The notes beneath the pieces are model-generated. The model ran no database searches and had not been told where the DNA came from. It saw nothing but the letters and a program-made list of their open reading frames with translations. Position numbers and translations under genes: made by a program. Of a stretch of DNA of 64,000 bases, positions 45,778-55,121 are shown one piece after another. Source of the stretch: Palsa-504 sp963808315 (lineage in GTDB: Bacteria > Actinomycetota > Actinomycetes > Streptosporangiales > Streptosporangiaceae); NCBI GenBank assembly GCA_963808315.1, contig CAWEFK010000002.1, forward strand, positions 186,001-250,000, in the 5' to 3' direction. Within the stretch, counting starts at the first letter, position 1; each line of letters opens with the position of its first letter.

Positions 45778-46143
45778 ATGCCCGAGCGCTCTCTGGTCAT
45801 CAAGGTCACCGCAGGCAAGGACGAGCCGGAGCGCTGCAATCAGGCCTTCACGGTGGCCGCGACCGCGGTCGCGAGCGGGGTTCCCGTCTCCCTGTGGCTC
45901 ACCGGGGAGGCCGCCTGGTTCGGCTTGCCCGGCCGGGCGGAGGACTTCTCGCTGCCGCATGCCGCACCGCTGGCCGACCTGCTGGCCGGGGTGCTGGCGG
46001 GCGGCTCGGTGACGGTCTGCACCCAGTGCGCCGCGCGACGGGAGATCACGCCCGAGGACCTGATCAGCGGGGTCAGGATCGCCGGGGCGGCCACATTCGT
46101 GGCCGAGGTCATGGCCGAAGGCGCCCAGGGCCTGGTGTACTGA
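45778..46143 (+). CDS. DsrE family protein
   Basis: The 121-residue product begins LVIKVTAGKDEPERCNQAFTVAATAVASGVPVSLWLTGEAAW, the Rossmann-like DsrE/DsrF fold with its AFTVAxxAxxxGxxVxLWLT helix-strand. VTVCTQCAARREITPEDLISG has a CxxC pair, found in the YchN/DsrE-like subset and compatible with sulfur relay or redox. No partner tus/dsr genes are nearby. The function in actinobacteria is not established. It is convergent with gatD, separated by a repeat-rich 37 bases. Confidence 0.85.
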   Translation: MPERSLVIKVTAGKDEPERCNQAFTVAATAVASGVPVSLWLTGEAAWFGLPGRAEDFSLPHAAPLADLLAGVLAGGSVTVCTQCAARREITPEDLISGVRIAGAATFVAEVMAEGAQGLVY

Positions 46144-46233
46144 GCCGTCTAGTACCCAAGCCGTCCAACAACTGAGCCGTCTAATGCCCAAGCCGTCTAG
46201 TACCCAAGCCGTCTAAGCTACTGAGCCGTCTAC
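46142..46233. repeat. Interspersed AAGCCGTC/GAGCCGTC repeat array
   Basis: Six copies of (C/T)(A/G)AGCCGTC(T/C)A occur at 15-18 base spacing between 46142 and 46233. They overlap the 3' ends of both the DsrE-like gene and gatD, giving gatD its last SLDGLGTRRLGH-type codons. Confidence 0.85.
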
Positions 46234-47065
46234 TGGCTGGGGCGCCCTGGACGGCCAGGCGCTCGCGGCGTAGTTGCCGCACCAGGTGTTCCTGCCCGGG
46301 ATCAATGGCGGGCAGCGGGCCCGCCACCCAGGCCAGCAGCAGGTCGGCGAGGCCGGGATTACGGACCAGCGCCGGGCCGTGCAGGTAGGTGCCGACCACC
46401 CGCCGGTAGTACGCGCCCTCGGTCCCGTCTCCGTTGCCGACGCCGGTGAGCACGGTGGCCAGCGGCTTCACCTCCGGACCGCGCCTGGTCACGCCCTGGT
46501 GATTCTCGAAACCGGTGAGCCGTTCCACGCCGAGCGCCGGATCCACGTCGGCGGTTATCTCCCCGACTCCGCGCCGTTCGCCCCGGGCGCTGCGGATGTC
46601 GAGCAGGCCAAGCCCGGGAACCGGCTCGCCTTCCGGGCCGCCGAACTCGGTCCCGATGATCTGGTAGCCGGCGCAGACCGCGAAGATCACCGCGCCCCGG
46701 TCCGCCGCGGCCGACAGGCCGCCGCCGGCCTGCAGCCGGCGCGCCGCGAGGACCTGCGGTAGGTCCTCGCCGCCGCCGAGCAGGTAGATGTCGCCGTCCA
46801 CGGGAACCCGCTGGTCGGAATTGACCTCCGCGACCTCCACCCCGATGCCGCGCAGCCTGGCCCGGCGGGCCAGCATGAGCAGGTTGCCGCGATCACCGTA
46901 GGTGCTGAGCAGGTCGGGGTAAACCCACACCAGCCGGATGGCCGACGGCCCGTGGGCGCCGTGGCCGGGTCCGGGACCGTACCGGGCCGCGCGACCTTGG
47001 CGGTCCGCTGCGGTTGCTGGTGGGCTCTTGGCGCCCATCCGGTGCCGCCCCTGGCCCTCGCTCAT
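46181..47065 (-). CDS. gatD: Lipid II isoglutaminyl synthase, glutamine amidotransferase subunit GatD
   Basis: GatD supplies ammonia to MurT, which amidates the D-Glu of lipid II to D-isoglutamine. After a disordered N-tail of about 40 residues comes IRLVWVYPDLLSTYGDRGNLLMLARRARLRGI, the CobB/CobQ-like amidotransferase start. The nucleophile Cys is in VIFAVCAGYQIIGTEF, and the catalytic His in GTYLHGPALVRNP. The C-terminal tail is encoded by a repeat array. ATG 47065 has GGGAGG five bases upstream. It follows murT by 68 bases. Confidence 0.94.
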   Translation of the reverse strand: MSEGQGRHRMGAKSPPATAADRQGRAARYGPGPGHGAHGPSAIRLVWVYPDLLSTYGDRGNLLMLARRARLRGIGVEVAEVNSDQRVPVDGDIYLLGGGEDLPQVLAARRLQAGGGLSAAADRGAVIFAVCAGYQIIGTEFGGPEGEPVPGLGLLDIRSARGERRGVGEITADVDPALGVERLTGFENHQGVTRRGPEVKPLATVLTGVGNGDGTEGAYYRRVVGTYLHGPALVRNPGLADLLLAWVAGPLPAIDPGQEHLVRQLRRERLAVQGAPASRRLSSLDGLGTRRLGH

Positions 47066-47133
47066 CGTTCCTCCCGCCGGTCAGGCCGAGTCTGTCCGCG
47101 CGGCTGCCGAGGCTGTCCGCGGGCCTGGTCGTT

Positions 47134-48400
47134 TCAGTCCGTGCGCCCGAGGACCGCACGGATGTGCTGGAACGCCGTGTAGTTCGCGATCACTTCCATG
47201 GACGGGCTGCGGGCCGCGTCCACGGCCTCGTCGACGGTGGCCACGAGGCGGAAGGCTACCTCGTCGGCTTCCAGCCTGACCGCCAGATCGGTCTTGCGCT
47301 CTCCGGTCACGAAAACCTGGCGTCCGCGCAGCCTGCGGTAGTCCACGTCCCAGAGCCACGAGGTGTCCCGTCCGTCCGGGACCTGCGCGTTCACGGCCAG
47401 CAGGACGGGAACGGGCGGCGGCGCCAGGATGTCAAGCGCCTCCAGCCAGCCCGCCGGGTTCTTGGCCAGCAGCAGCCTGAGCGAGCAGCCCCGGCGCTCG
47501 ACCTGGGTGTACCGGCCGGCCACCGACCGCACCTGCTGGATCGCGCCCATCGCCTGCGCGGACGCCGACCCCGAAGACGTCCGCCACCGCGAGCGCGACG
47601 ACGGCGTTGGACCGGTTAGCCCGGCCGGGCAGGATCAGGTCGAGCGGCCATGACTTCCCGGTCGGATCGATGACCTCGTCCTCCGCGAGCACCCAGCTGA
47701 CCGGAGGCCGCCGGTTCGGGCACTCGCCGCAGTTCCAGTCCTCGCCGTCCCGCAGCAGGTGCGACCCGCACTGCGGGCAGCACCACGAATCGTCGTGCCA
47801 GCGCTGACCCGCCGCTACCCAGGTAACCTGGCGCGCCTGCCCGGCCGCCCAGGCCACCAGCGGATCGTCGGCGTTCGCGATGACCCGGCAGTCCGGCGCG
47901 GCGGCCAGGGCCGCCCGCCAGCGGCGGGCGAGCATCCAGATCTCGGCCGCCCGGTCCATCTGGTCGCGGCTCAGGTTCAGCAGCACCACGACCCGCGCGC
48001 CCGTCGCCTGGAGCATGGCCGGCACGTATTTCTCGTCGACCTCGAGGACGGCCATGGTCGCGTCGGGTGCCTTGGCCAGCGCGGCGACCAGGCCCGCCTC
48101 CATGTTGGCGCCGAACGCGTTGGACGCGATCTGCTGGCCGAGGGCGCCGAGCGCGGCCGTGATCAGCCTGGTCGTGGTGGTCTTCCCGTTGGTGCCGGTC
48201 ACCAGGATGACCTGCCGGCCCCGGGCGAGCAGGGACAGCAGGTCGGGTTGGAGCCGCAGGCCGATAACCCCGCCGATCACTGATCCGTCGCCGCGACCGG
48301 CCAGCCGGGACGCTCGGCCGGCGGCGCCGCCGACCGTGGTGGCCAGGCGCGCGCGCAAGGGAAGGCTGAATCGCCGGGACGGCGGGCTGCTCGTGCTCAT
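47134..48400 (-). CDS. murT: Lipid II isoglutaminyl synthase, Mur-ligase subunit MurT, one frameshift
   Basis: MurT with GatD amidates the peptidoglycan precursor. The 5' frame has VILVTGTNGKTTTTRLITAAL (ATP loop) and the zinc ribbon CPQCGSHLLRDGEDWNCGEC, then RANRSNAVVALAVADVFGV. At about 47550 the frame breaks at a GGGG run. The next frame, SASAQAMGAIQQVRSVAGRYTQVERRG, and the MurT-C domain (LLLAKNPAGWLEALDIL, SWLWDVDYRRLRG with the catalytic Asp) continue to 47134. Both halves are well conserved and MurT is normally essential, so the break is likely an error. It starts divergently spaced 148 bases below the membrane ATPase-like gene. Confidence 0.92.
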
Positions 48401-48548
48401 CTCGGCCCGATGCTATCCGGTCGCGGTGCGGCGCGGCGGAGTTCCGGGCCGGGCCGAGGCCGTCATCAGGATCGCCGCTTGCGCCAGTCCAGGCGCGGCG
48501 GCGGAGGCCCGAGATTGGGCGAGGGCTGGTCGCCCCCCGAACGCCAGC

Positions 48549-50596
48549 TCACCGGTACGGCCGGTGCGCCCGGGACCCGGCCCGGGGCGGGGGCAGGCGC
48601 CGGGTCAGCGGGCGGGTCGGCGGCGGGTCAGCGGCCACCCGCGGTGCCGTGCTCGCGGCCGGCCTGCGGCTGGATTCCTCCAGGGTCAGCTGGGTCGCGG
48701 TGCTCAGGCCGCCGAGGCCCGGGTTGGCGTCGGCCATGACCACCTGCCGGCCGGACGGCCCCGCGTAGGTGATGATCATCGCGCTGGCCGGGAGCTGCTG
48801 GAGTTCGTGCTGCTCGACGAGGAACTCGCGAGAACGCTGCAGGCCGCGGGCGAGGGATTCGCTGTCCCCGGTCGCCTTCGACGTCGTCCGCCCCCACGCG
48901 GTACTCGAGCTGAGGCCGGTGCTGATCGAGTCGCTCTCGCCGGTGCTCCGCGAATCGCTGGTCTGGACGTTGCGCGAGAAGGACGACCGGGACGGCAGCA
49001 GCGAGCCGCCCGGGTCGCTGCGGCCGTGCCCGGCGCTGCGGGACGACCCTTCGTTGGTGGACCGGGACGTCGCGGTCGAGCTCACCGAGCCCGTGGTGCT
49101 GGTGTAGGAGCTGCCGGTGGTGTCCGTGACGGACAGGCCTATCGTCTCGGTGAGCTGGGACAGCACGAAGCGGTGCTCGGTGCCGAGTTGCTCGCTGGCG
49201 GCCTTGGCGTCCTCGGCGTTGCCGAGCCGCATGAAGGCGACCGCGGCGTTCCCTCGCCCGAGCCGCTGCTTGACCTGCGGGGGGATGGCGCGAAAAGGCG
49301 AGGACGAGCCCGGTCCCCGTGCTCTCGCACACGTCGCTGAGCCGGTCGAGCGTGTCGCCGCGCAGCCGGTCGGCGCCCAGCACGAACAGCGTGTGCTGCC
49401 AGGGCCGGCCCGGCGGGGTCCCGCGGAGCGCGTGCGTCAGCGCGACGGCCAGGTAGGTGCCGAACACCTTGCCCTCCACCGCGGCCGCCCGCTGGCTCAC
49501 GGCGACCACGCGCAGCGCGCTGCGCGGCAGCGGCACCGGCGCGGTCCCGACGCAGGCCAGCTTGCGCAGCTGGGATTCAAGCAGCCAGGCCCGCTCGATG
49601 ACCACGTGGTCGGTGGCGCCGCGGCCGAACATCGCGGTGAGCCGGTCCACCTGGCCGGCGGTGATCAGCCCGGCCGCCACGTCGTCGCGCGGGTCGCCCA
49701 CCTGTGCCAGCGCCCGCAGCGCCGCCGCGACGCCGGCCACGCCCGGTTCGTTGCCGAGCACCTCGATGACCCGTTCCAGGATGGCGTGGTCGAGTGAGAG
49801 GTCACGGGTGGAACGTGCCTCGTCGCTCACGCTGACCACCAGGGAAAGCACGTCCGCCAGGGCGGCCGGGCCGAGCCCGGTGCCGAGATCGAGCCGGGGC
49901 AGGTCCTGGGGCAGCACCCAGACCAGCGGGTCGATGCCGGAGCTGCGCGCGAAGCCGATCAGGTCGAGGGCGACCGAGCCTTCGGTCAGGTCGAGCACGG
50001 TGACCTCGCCCCCCGCCGCCAGCCGGTGCGCGCCCGCCGTGGCGAGCATCGCGGACCAGCCGGACAGCGTGCCCCCGGCGACGTCGACCCGGTGCACGCC
50101 GCTCGGCGCGCAGACCGCGTACCACCGCTTCTGGTGCTCGTAGGCGACGCGGAGCGCCTGCCACTGCCGGACCCGGGCGGCGTGTTCGGCTTGCCAGGCG
50201 AACAGCTGGCTCTCCTGGGCGGCGCGTATCCTCTCGACCCGGGTCCGCTCATCGGCCAGCCTGGCCCGCAGCGCGCGCTCACCCTGCCAGATGGCGTACC
50301 CGCTCACGGCCGCGACGAGCGCGCAGCAGATCACGCCGAGGCCGGCCACCAGGACGTCGATCACGCCCGCGACGGCCAGGAGGATCGCCACCAGCGGCGA
50401 CGGCCACCGCGACGGCGACGGCCGCCTTCAGCGGCCGGTGCAGCAGGCTCTCCTCACGCCGCTGGGCCATCGCCCAGTCCGGGTTGAGCCGTTCGGCCTC
50501 GGGCGGGGTGGGCCTGCGCGGCGGCGGCCCTGGCTCCGGGGAGGGCGTGGCGTACTGCCAGCCCAGGTACAGCCGGTCGGCTCGGGACGACGTCAT
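48549..50596 (-). CDS. Membrane-anchored, P-loop-less conjugative-ATPase-like protein with Ser-rich insertion
   Basis: The ATG at 50596 overlaps the upstream stop. TSSRADRLYLGWQYATP opens a cytoplasmic region; near 50400 one base change leads to two membrane helices (AILLAVAGVIDVLVAGLGVICCALVAAVSG) and a coiled coil (ERALRARLADERTRVERIRAAQE). The core has HRVDVAGGTLSGWSAMLATAGAHRL, where a Walker A would sit but Trp replaces the Lys, and VTVLDLTEG as second strand. After a second break near 49290 come KQRLGRGNAAVAFMRLGN and a Ser/Thr/Arg-rich insert of about 80 residues, then FLVEQHELQQLPASAMIIT, as in TraD/VirD4-type ATPases. It probably works with the next protein. Function unknown. Confidence 0.6.
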
Positions 50597-52492
50597 GGCC
50601 CCTCCCCGTCCCGCGCTCCCGCCAGCGCGGGCCGCGGCAGCGGCCGGCCGGCCTGCGGTCGCGGGTGAACGACGGGACCCGCGCCCGGACCAGCTGCGCG
50701 GGCCAGACCAGCCGCTGCGGGTGCTTGACCGCGAGGAGGAACTCACCTCGCGGAGCGCGGTCAGGGCCGCGGCGTCCGCGGCCAGGCTCGGGCGCGGGCA
50801 CGCGGTAACCCGGCCCGCCGTCACCCTGGTCACCGCCCGGCCGCACCAGGCCAGCGGCACCGACGGTCGCGGCCAGCTGCCGGGCCGCGGCCGCGTCGGT
50901 CATCCGGTGCGCGACCACCACGTTGGTGAGCTCCGCCAGCTCCGCCGCGGCCTGCGGGGACGTCGTGGCCGCGAGCACCGGCAGCCCGGCGGCCGGGCCG
51001 CGGGCGATCAGGTCGGTGACGGCCTGCCTGGGCAGCGAGCCGCACTCGGCCAGCCAGATGATCCCGTCGCCGTCGACGCCGATCGCGCTCAGCGCCGCCG
51101 CCCGCGGCCAGCAGGTCCTGGCAGACCAGGCGGGTGAGCATCGCCGAGCTGGCGGCCTGGATTCCCGGGCCGGGGCCGGCCAGGCGGAAGAGCACCACGG
51201 CGCGTTCGGTGACCGCACGGCCGAGATCGATACCGGCCGCCGCACCGGGCCGGGCGGCCGCAGCCACCGGCCGAACCCGAGGCCCGGAGTTCGCGCAGCT
51301 GCCGCGTGAGCTGCGCGGTGGTGGCGGGCTCGGCGTTGAGCAGGCTCACCGACACCCGCGTTCGCTCGGCCAGGGCGACCCGGCGCGGGTAGGCCGCGGG
51401 CACATATTCCATCCGCGCCCGCATGGCCGTGGGGTTCAGCAGGTGAATGACCTCATCCAGGACGGGGACGCGCGGGTCGCCCGGGGCCGCGTCGAGCAGC
51501 TCGAAGACGTCCTCGAGATAGGCGGTACAGCTACGCCGGTACTGGCGGTCCGGGCCGTCCCAGCTCAGCATGGCCGTCACCAGCGAAGCCCGCCAGGCGG
51601 GATCGCCGTGCCGGAACGGCTCGTAGCAGGCCGGGCGGGTCCGCGGGTCCGCGGTCCACTCCCGCTCGGGCCCGGCGTCGCCGAACACCTGCAGCGGCGC
51701 GCCCGTCTCGGCGCAGACCGCGGCCAGCTGTCCCGGCAGGTCCGGATCGCCGGTGAGGTCCACCGCGAGCACCGGCTTGCGTCGCCGCACCGCGGCGTGG
51801 ACCAGCTGAAAACTTGTGGTCAGCACGTCCCGTTCGGCCGAACCGCACACCGAAATCCCGCCCGCCGCCTCGGACCAGGACAGCGTGACCCGCGCGCCCG
51901 ATCCCGGCAGCACCCCCAGGGATCCGCCCTCCCTGGTCACGACGCCGCCGGCCCGGATCGCCCGCACGGTCACCGCGCGGCGGACCGCCACGATCAGGCC
52001 GGGCCGGGCTGGGCGCGCGTTCCACTCATCGGTGTGCAGCCAGCTCAGTCCGCCCGCCAGGGCCGCCTCGGCGGCGCCCGCGAGGATGGCGAGCGGAAAC
52101 TGCCGGGGCAGCCAGCCGCCGATCCCGGCGAACGCGGCGGTGAAATGGAACAGATGACGGACCTGCTGGCCGCTGGCCCCGAGATAGCTGACCACCTGAG
52201 CCGGACCCGCGGCGAACCCGGCGGCGGCCGCCCGCGGGCCTACCGCCGCGGTCCAGGCCACCGCGGCCACGGCCGGGACGACGAGCCAGGACAGGCGCCA
52301 TCTGGTCAGCTTGGTGGTCAGGTAGAACGCCGCGGCCACCACCATCGTCAGCTGCGCGAACAACACGTGCCCGAGCACGATGACCACCACGCAGGCAGCA
52401 AGGAACTCGCCACGGCGCGGCAATCCCCTGGGTAGGAGGTATCGGGCACGCCGTGGCTTACGTTCTGCCCCAGTCACGACCTCAGCCGGCAT
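50593..52492 (-). CDS. VirD4/TraD-like membrane protein lacking Walker motifs, several frameshifts
   Basis: Two N-terminal membrane helices (FLAACVVVIVLGHVLFAQLTMVVAAAFYL and LVVPAVAAVAWTAAVG) precede a domain with SVCGSAERDVLTTSFQLVHAAVRRRKPVLAVDLTGDPDL. That is the topology of a VirD4 Walker A segment, but GxxGxGKS is missing. Downstream, IIWLAECGSLPRQAVTDLIARG and LPVLAATTSPQAAAELAELTNVVVAHRM follow the VirD4 Walker B/sensor order with Glu-Cys in place of Asp-Glu. The C-terminal 220 residues need about four or five frame changes between 51260 and 50650. The gene overlaps the GntR stop by 19 bases. It may be a scaffold rather than a motor. Confidence 0.55.
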
Positions 52493-53439
52493 GTCGGCTC
52501 CAGCGTCCCAGGTGAAACGCGTGCGTGTCCAGACGGTAACCGCTTCCGGACAGATGGCTGTAATAAGGACGTCCTGACCGTCGCCTCATTGGTCTCGATG
52601 GCGACCCTGAACAACTCCGGTTTCAGCATGACCACCGTGAGCCCGGCCGGCTCACCGGTGGCAGCGTCGTCGAACCTGACCGTTACCGTGATCACCGGCT
52701 GCCCGGGCGACAGCTTCAGGCTCCGTGCGATGGACGGCTGGGGCGGGCCCATCTCCACGCTGACCGCCGCCGCCGGCAGGTCAGGAAAGGCCGAGCCGAA
52801 CGGCCCGGACCCGAGATCGCCCGGATCTCCGTCATCGATGCCCGGCTTGGGCCCGGCGGGCTCGATGTCCGCGCCGTTCCCTCCGGCGGAGGAGCCGGCC
52901 AGGTAGGCGGTGGAAACAGCGGCGGCCTCGCCTGCGGACACCCAGACGCACTTGATGACCCGGATGCGCGCGCCGGGCGGCAGGCGCAGGGCCCAGGCGA
53001 TGTCCTGCGGCGCCTCGCGCTGCGACTCGTGCCGGGACTGGCAGTCGATCCGGCCGCCCATGGGGTCCAGCCGGGTGCCGAACCCGGCCGCGCCCTCGAC
53101 CGGGATCCAGTAATCGGCCGGGCTGGCCCGGTAGAGCTGGCCGTCCGGCAGCCTGCGGACCAGCGACCGCCGGGCGAGGTCACTGAGCGCGACGTCGATC
53201 TCGGTCAGGCTGACGTTGTACCTCCTGGCCAGGGCGCTGCGCCGGGGCAGCCGCCAGCCGGGCTCCCGGTGCACGAGGGCGGCCGCCATCCGGTCGGCCA
53301 GCACATCCGCGGCCCGCACCGGTGCGCGTGCGGCCGGGACGACGACGTCACCCCGCGACGGCGCGGCCTCCGCGGGCGGCGCGGCCTCGACGGTCGGCGA
53401 GGGGACCGGGTTGTCACGTCCGGCGGCGCCGGCCGTCAT
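52474..53439 (-). CDS. GntR family regulator with UTRA-type ligand domain
   Basis: RAADVLADRMAAALVHREPGWRLPRRSALARRYNVSLTEIDVALSDLARRSLVRRLPDG is a GntR winged helix. The C-terminal part (IAWALRLPPGARIRVIKCVWVSAGEAAAVSTAYL, SIARSLKLSPGQPVITVTVRFDD, LTVVMLKPELFRVAIET) is a UTRA domain that would sense a small molecule. The N-terminal 35 residues are Pro/Ala-rich. It overlaps the VirD4-like gene by 19 bases and is the likely regulator of this three-gene unit. Ligand unknown. Confidence 0.85.
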   Translation of the reverse strand: MTAGAAGRDNPVPSPTVEAAPPAEAAPSRGDVVVPAARAPVRAADVLADRMAAALVHREPGWRLPRRSALARRYNVSLTEIDVALSDLARRSLVRRLPDGQLYRASPADYWIPVEGAAGFGTRLDPMGGRIDCQSRHESQREAPQDIAWALRLPPGARIRVIKCVWVSAGEAAAVSTAYLAGSSAGGNGADIEPAGPKPGIDDGDPGDLGSGPFGSAFPDLPAAAVSVEMGPPQPSIARSLKLSPGQPVITVTVRFDDAATGEPAGLTVVMLKPELFRVAIETNEATVRTSLLQPSVRKRLPSGHARVSPGTLEPTCRLRS

Positions 53440-53966
53440 CCCGCAGGTCGCGATCGGGTCGCGGCCGGAGCCCGCCGCCCCGCGCGGCGGCGGCCGCCCG
53501 GGGGTCGTGCTCGTTCCGCATCCAGTGACAACATGCCCTCACTCGTTCCTAGGCCAAGCGCAGTGACCATACCTGCTGCCACGCCATTGATATTCATCTC
53601 AGGTAAACGGAAGTTGAATGACAAAGGAACGATCAGACGGCCACTTGGTGTCATATAGGTGAACTGAGGCCCGGTGCGGGTAAAAGGCGGCCGGGGATTG
53701 CGCCAGACGGGCCGCCGCGAGCTTCCTAAGAGCCAGACGGCCGGCTGACCCAGGGCGACGGCCCTCCCGGCCAGGCCGTATTCGGAGGGCCGACCCGAGA
53801 CACCAGAAGTTAACCTTCTGGCCCATATCTGTCCACTATTCGTTTGCCCGCGCGTTTCACCGGGGCCGGCAAACTGTATTGGCACACCACGGTTTGCCCG
53901 CTGACCCGCTGGGGGCCTGCTCACGCGGCCGAGGGAAACATATAAACCTATAAGGAGTACTTTGAT
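53440..53966. other. Divergent intergenic region between gntR and pstS
   Basis: The 527-base spacer holds the pstS promoter region. The central part near 53570-53660 is AT-rich, and a run of 11-base PHO-box-like units lies at 53809-53852. GTTCACC also occurs on the minus strand near 53658-53664, which may matter for gntR. No gene is supported. Confidence 0.6.
53809..53852 (+). promoter_or_regulatory. Possible PHO box (PhoP-binding direct repeats)
   Basis: Four consecutive 11-base units, GTTAACCTTCT, GGCCCATATCT, GTCCACTATTC and GTTTGCCCGCG, follow the layout of Streptomyces PHO boxes (GTTCACC-like 7-mer plus 4 bases, repeated every 11). They end about 115 bases upstream of pstS. Matches to GTTCACC are imperfect, 3-6 of 7 per unit. 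Confidence 0.5.
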
Positions 53967-55079
53967 ATGCAACTTGGACGCAGACAGCGCGTCACGACGG
54001 CGGGGGTCGCCGTCGTGGCGACGGCTCTGGGCCTCGCCGCGTGCTCCTCATCGAGCACGTCCTCCGCGGCGAACAGCGGCACCGCCACGAGCAGTGCCTC
54101 GTCGAGCGCGAGCACGAGCACGGCGAGCGGCACGATCAAGGCGGCGGGCTCGACCTTCCAGACGAACTTCCAGCAGACCGCGATCTCCGCGTTCAAGTCG
54201 GCCGACCCGAACATCACCGTCGACTACGCCTCGGTCGGTTCGAGCTCGGGCCGCGCCGACCTGTACGCGAACACCGTGCTCTTCGCCGGCTCCGACTCGC
54301 CCATCCCGGCCAAGGAGGCGTCGAAGGTTCCGGCGGGCAAGACGATGCTGTACTTCCCGGTGCAGATCGGCCCGATCGCGATCGCCTACAACCTGCCCGA
54401 CGTCACCGGCCTGAAGCTGAACGCGGCGGTCCTCGCCGGGATCTTCCAGGGCACCATCAAGACCTGGGACGACCCGGCGATCAAGGCCCTCAACTCAGGG
54501 CTCAGCCTGCCGAGCACCTCGATCACCCTGGCCGTCCGCTCCGACGGCTCCGGCACGACGGCGAACTTCTCTCAGTACCTGGTGGACGCGGCCGGCAGCG
54601 CGTGGAAGCTCGGCACCTCCTCGACCATCACCTGGCCGTCAACCGCGCGCGCGGGTGACGGCGGCAGCGCCGTGGCGCAGATCGTCAAGTCCACCACCGG
54701 CGCCATCGGCTACGTCGACTTCTCCACCGCGACCGCGGCCGGCCTGCACGCCGCGTCGGTCCAGAACTCGGCCGGCGATTACGTCGCGCCCTCTACCGCG
54801 TCCGCGACCGCGGCCGCGACGCACGTCACCCCGAAGTCCGACCTGACCTTCGCCGCGGCCGACGAGCCTGGCGCGACCTCCTATCCGATCACCTACCAGA
54901 GCTGGGACCTGGTGTACTCGATGCAGCCCAATGCGTCCGACGTCGCCCTGCTCAAGGCCTACCTGGGTTTCCTGCTCAGCTCCACCGGCCAGGCGCTCCT
55001 CACCCCGCTCAACCTGGCGCCGCTCCCGGCGAGCATCGACTCGGCGGCCGTCGCGCAGCTGAGCCAGATCACCTCCTAG
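53967..55079 (+). CDS. pstS: Phosphate ABC transporter substrate-binding lipoprotein PstS
   Basis: PstS captures phosphate outside the membrane for the PstCAB importer. A signal peptide with lipobox GLAACS (Cys about 27) is followed by a Ser/Thr/Ala linker and TIKAAGSTFQTNFQQTAISAF, then TVDYASVGSSSGRADL, LFAGSDSPIP, YFPVQIGPIAIAYNLPDVTGL, LAVRSDGSGTTANFSQYL and AGDGGSAVAQIVKSTTGAIGYVDFS. All are phosphate-binding loop segments of the PstS/PBP-like family. 370 residues is normal. ATG 53967 has AAGGAG eleven bases upstream. First gene of pstSCAB. Confidence 0.97.
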   Translation: MQLGRRQRVTTAGVAVVATALGLAACSSSSTSSAANSGTATSSASSSASTSTASGTIKAAGSTFQTNFQQTAISAFKSADPNITVDYASVGSSSGRADLYANTVLFAGSDSPIPAKEASKVPAGKTMLYFPVQIGPIAIAYNLPDVTGLKLNAAVLAGIFQGTIKTWDDPAIKALNSGLSLPSTSITLAVRSDGSGTTANFSQYLVDAAGSAWKLGTSSTITWPSTARAGDGGSAVAQIVKSTTGAIGYVDFSTATAAGLHAASVQNSAGDYVAPSTASATAAATHVTPKSDLTFAAADEPGATSYPITYQSWDLVYSMQPNASDVALLKAYLGFLLSSTGQALLTPLNLAPLPASIDSAAVAQLSQITS

Positions 55080-55121
55080 GGTCGCGCACATGACTCACGC
55101 CGCTCGGACGAGCGAACCGTC

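Noticed and set aside
45481..46191. Minus-strand frame of 236 codons across the DsrE-like gene
   Set aside because: Antisense to a clear DsrE protein and built from a Gly/Arg repeat; no conserved features.
53590..53670. Alternative PHO box on the minus strand (GTTCACC near 53658)
   Set aside because: Only one unit matches GTTCACC well and neighbouring 11-mers do not; kept as a remark rather than a site.
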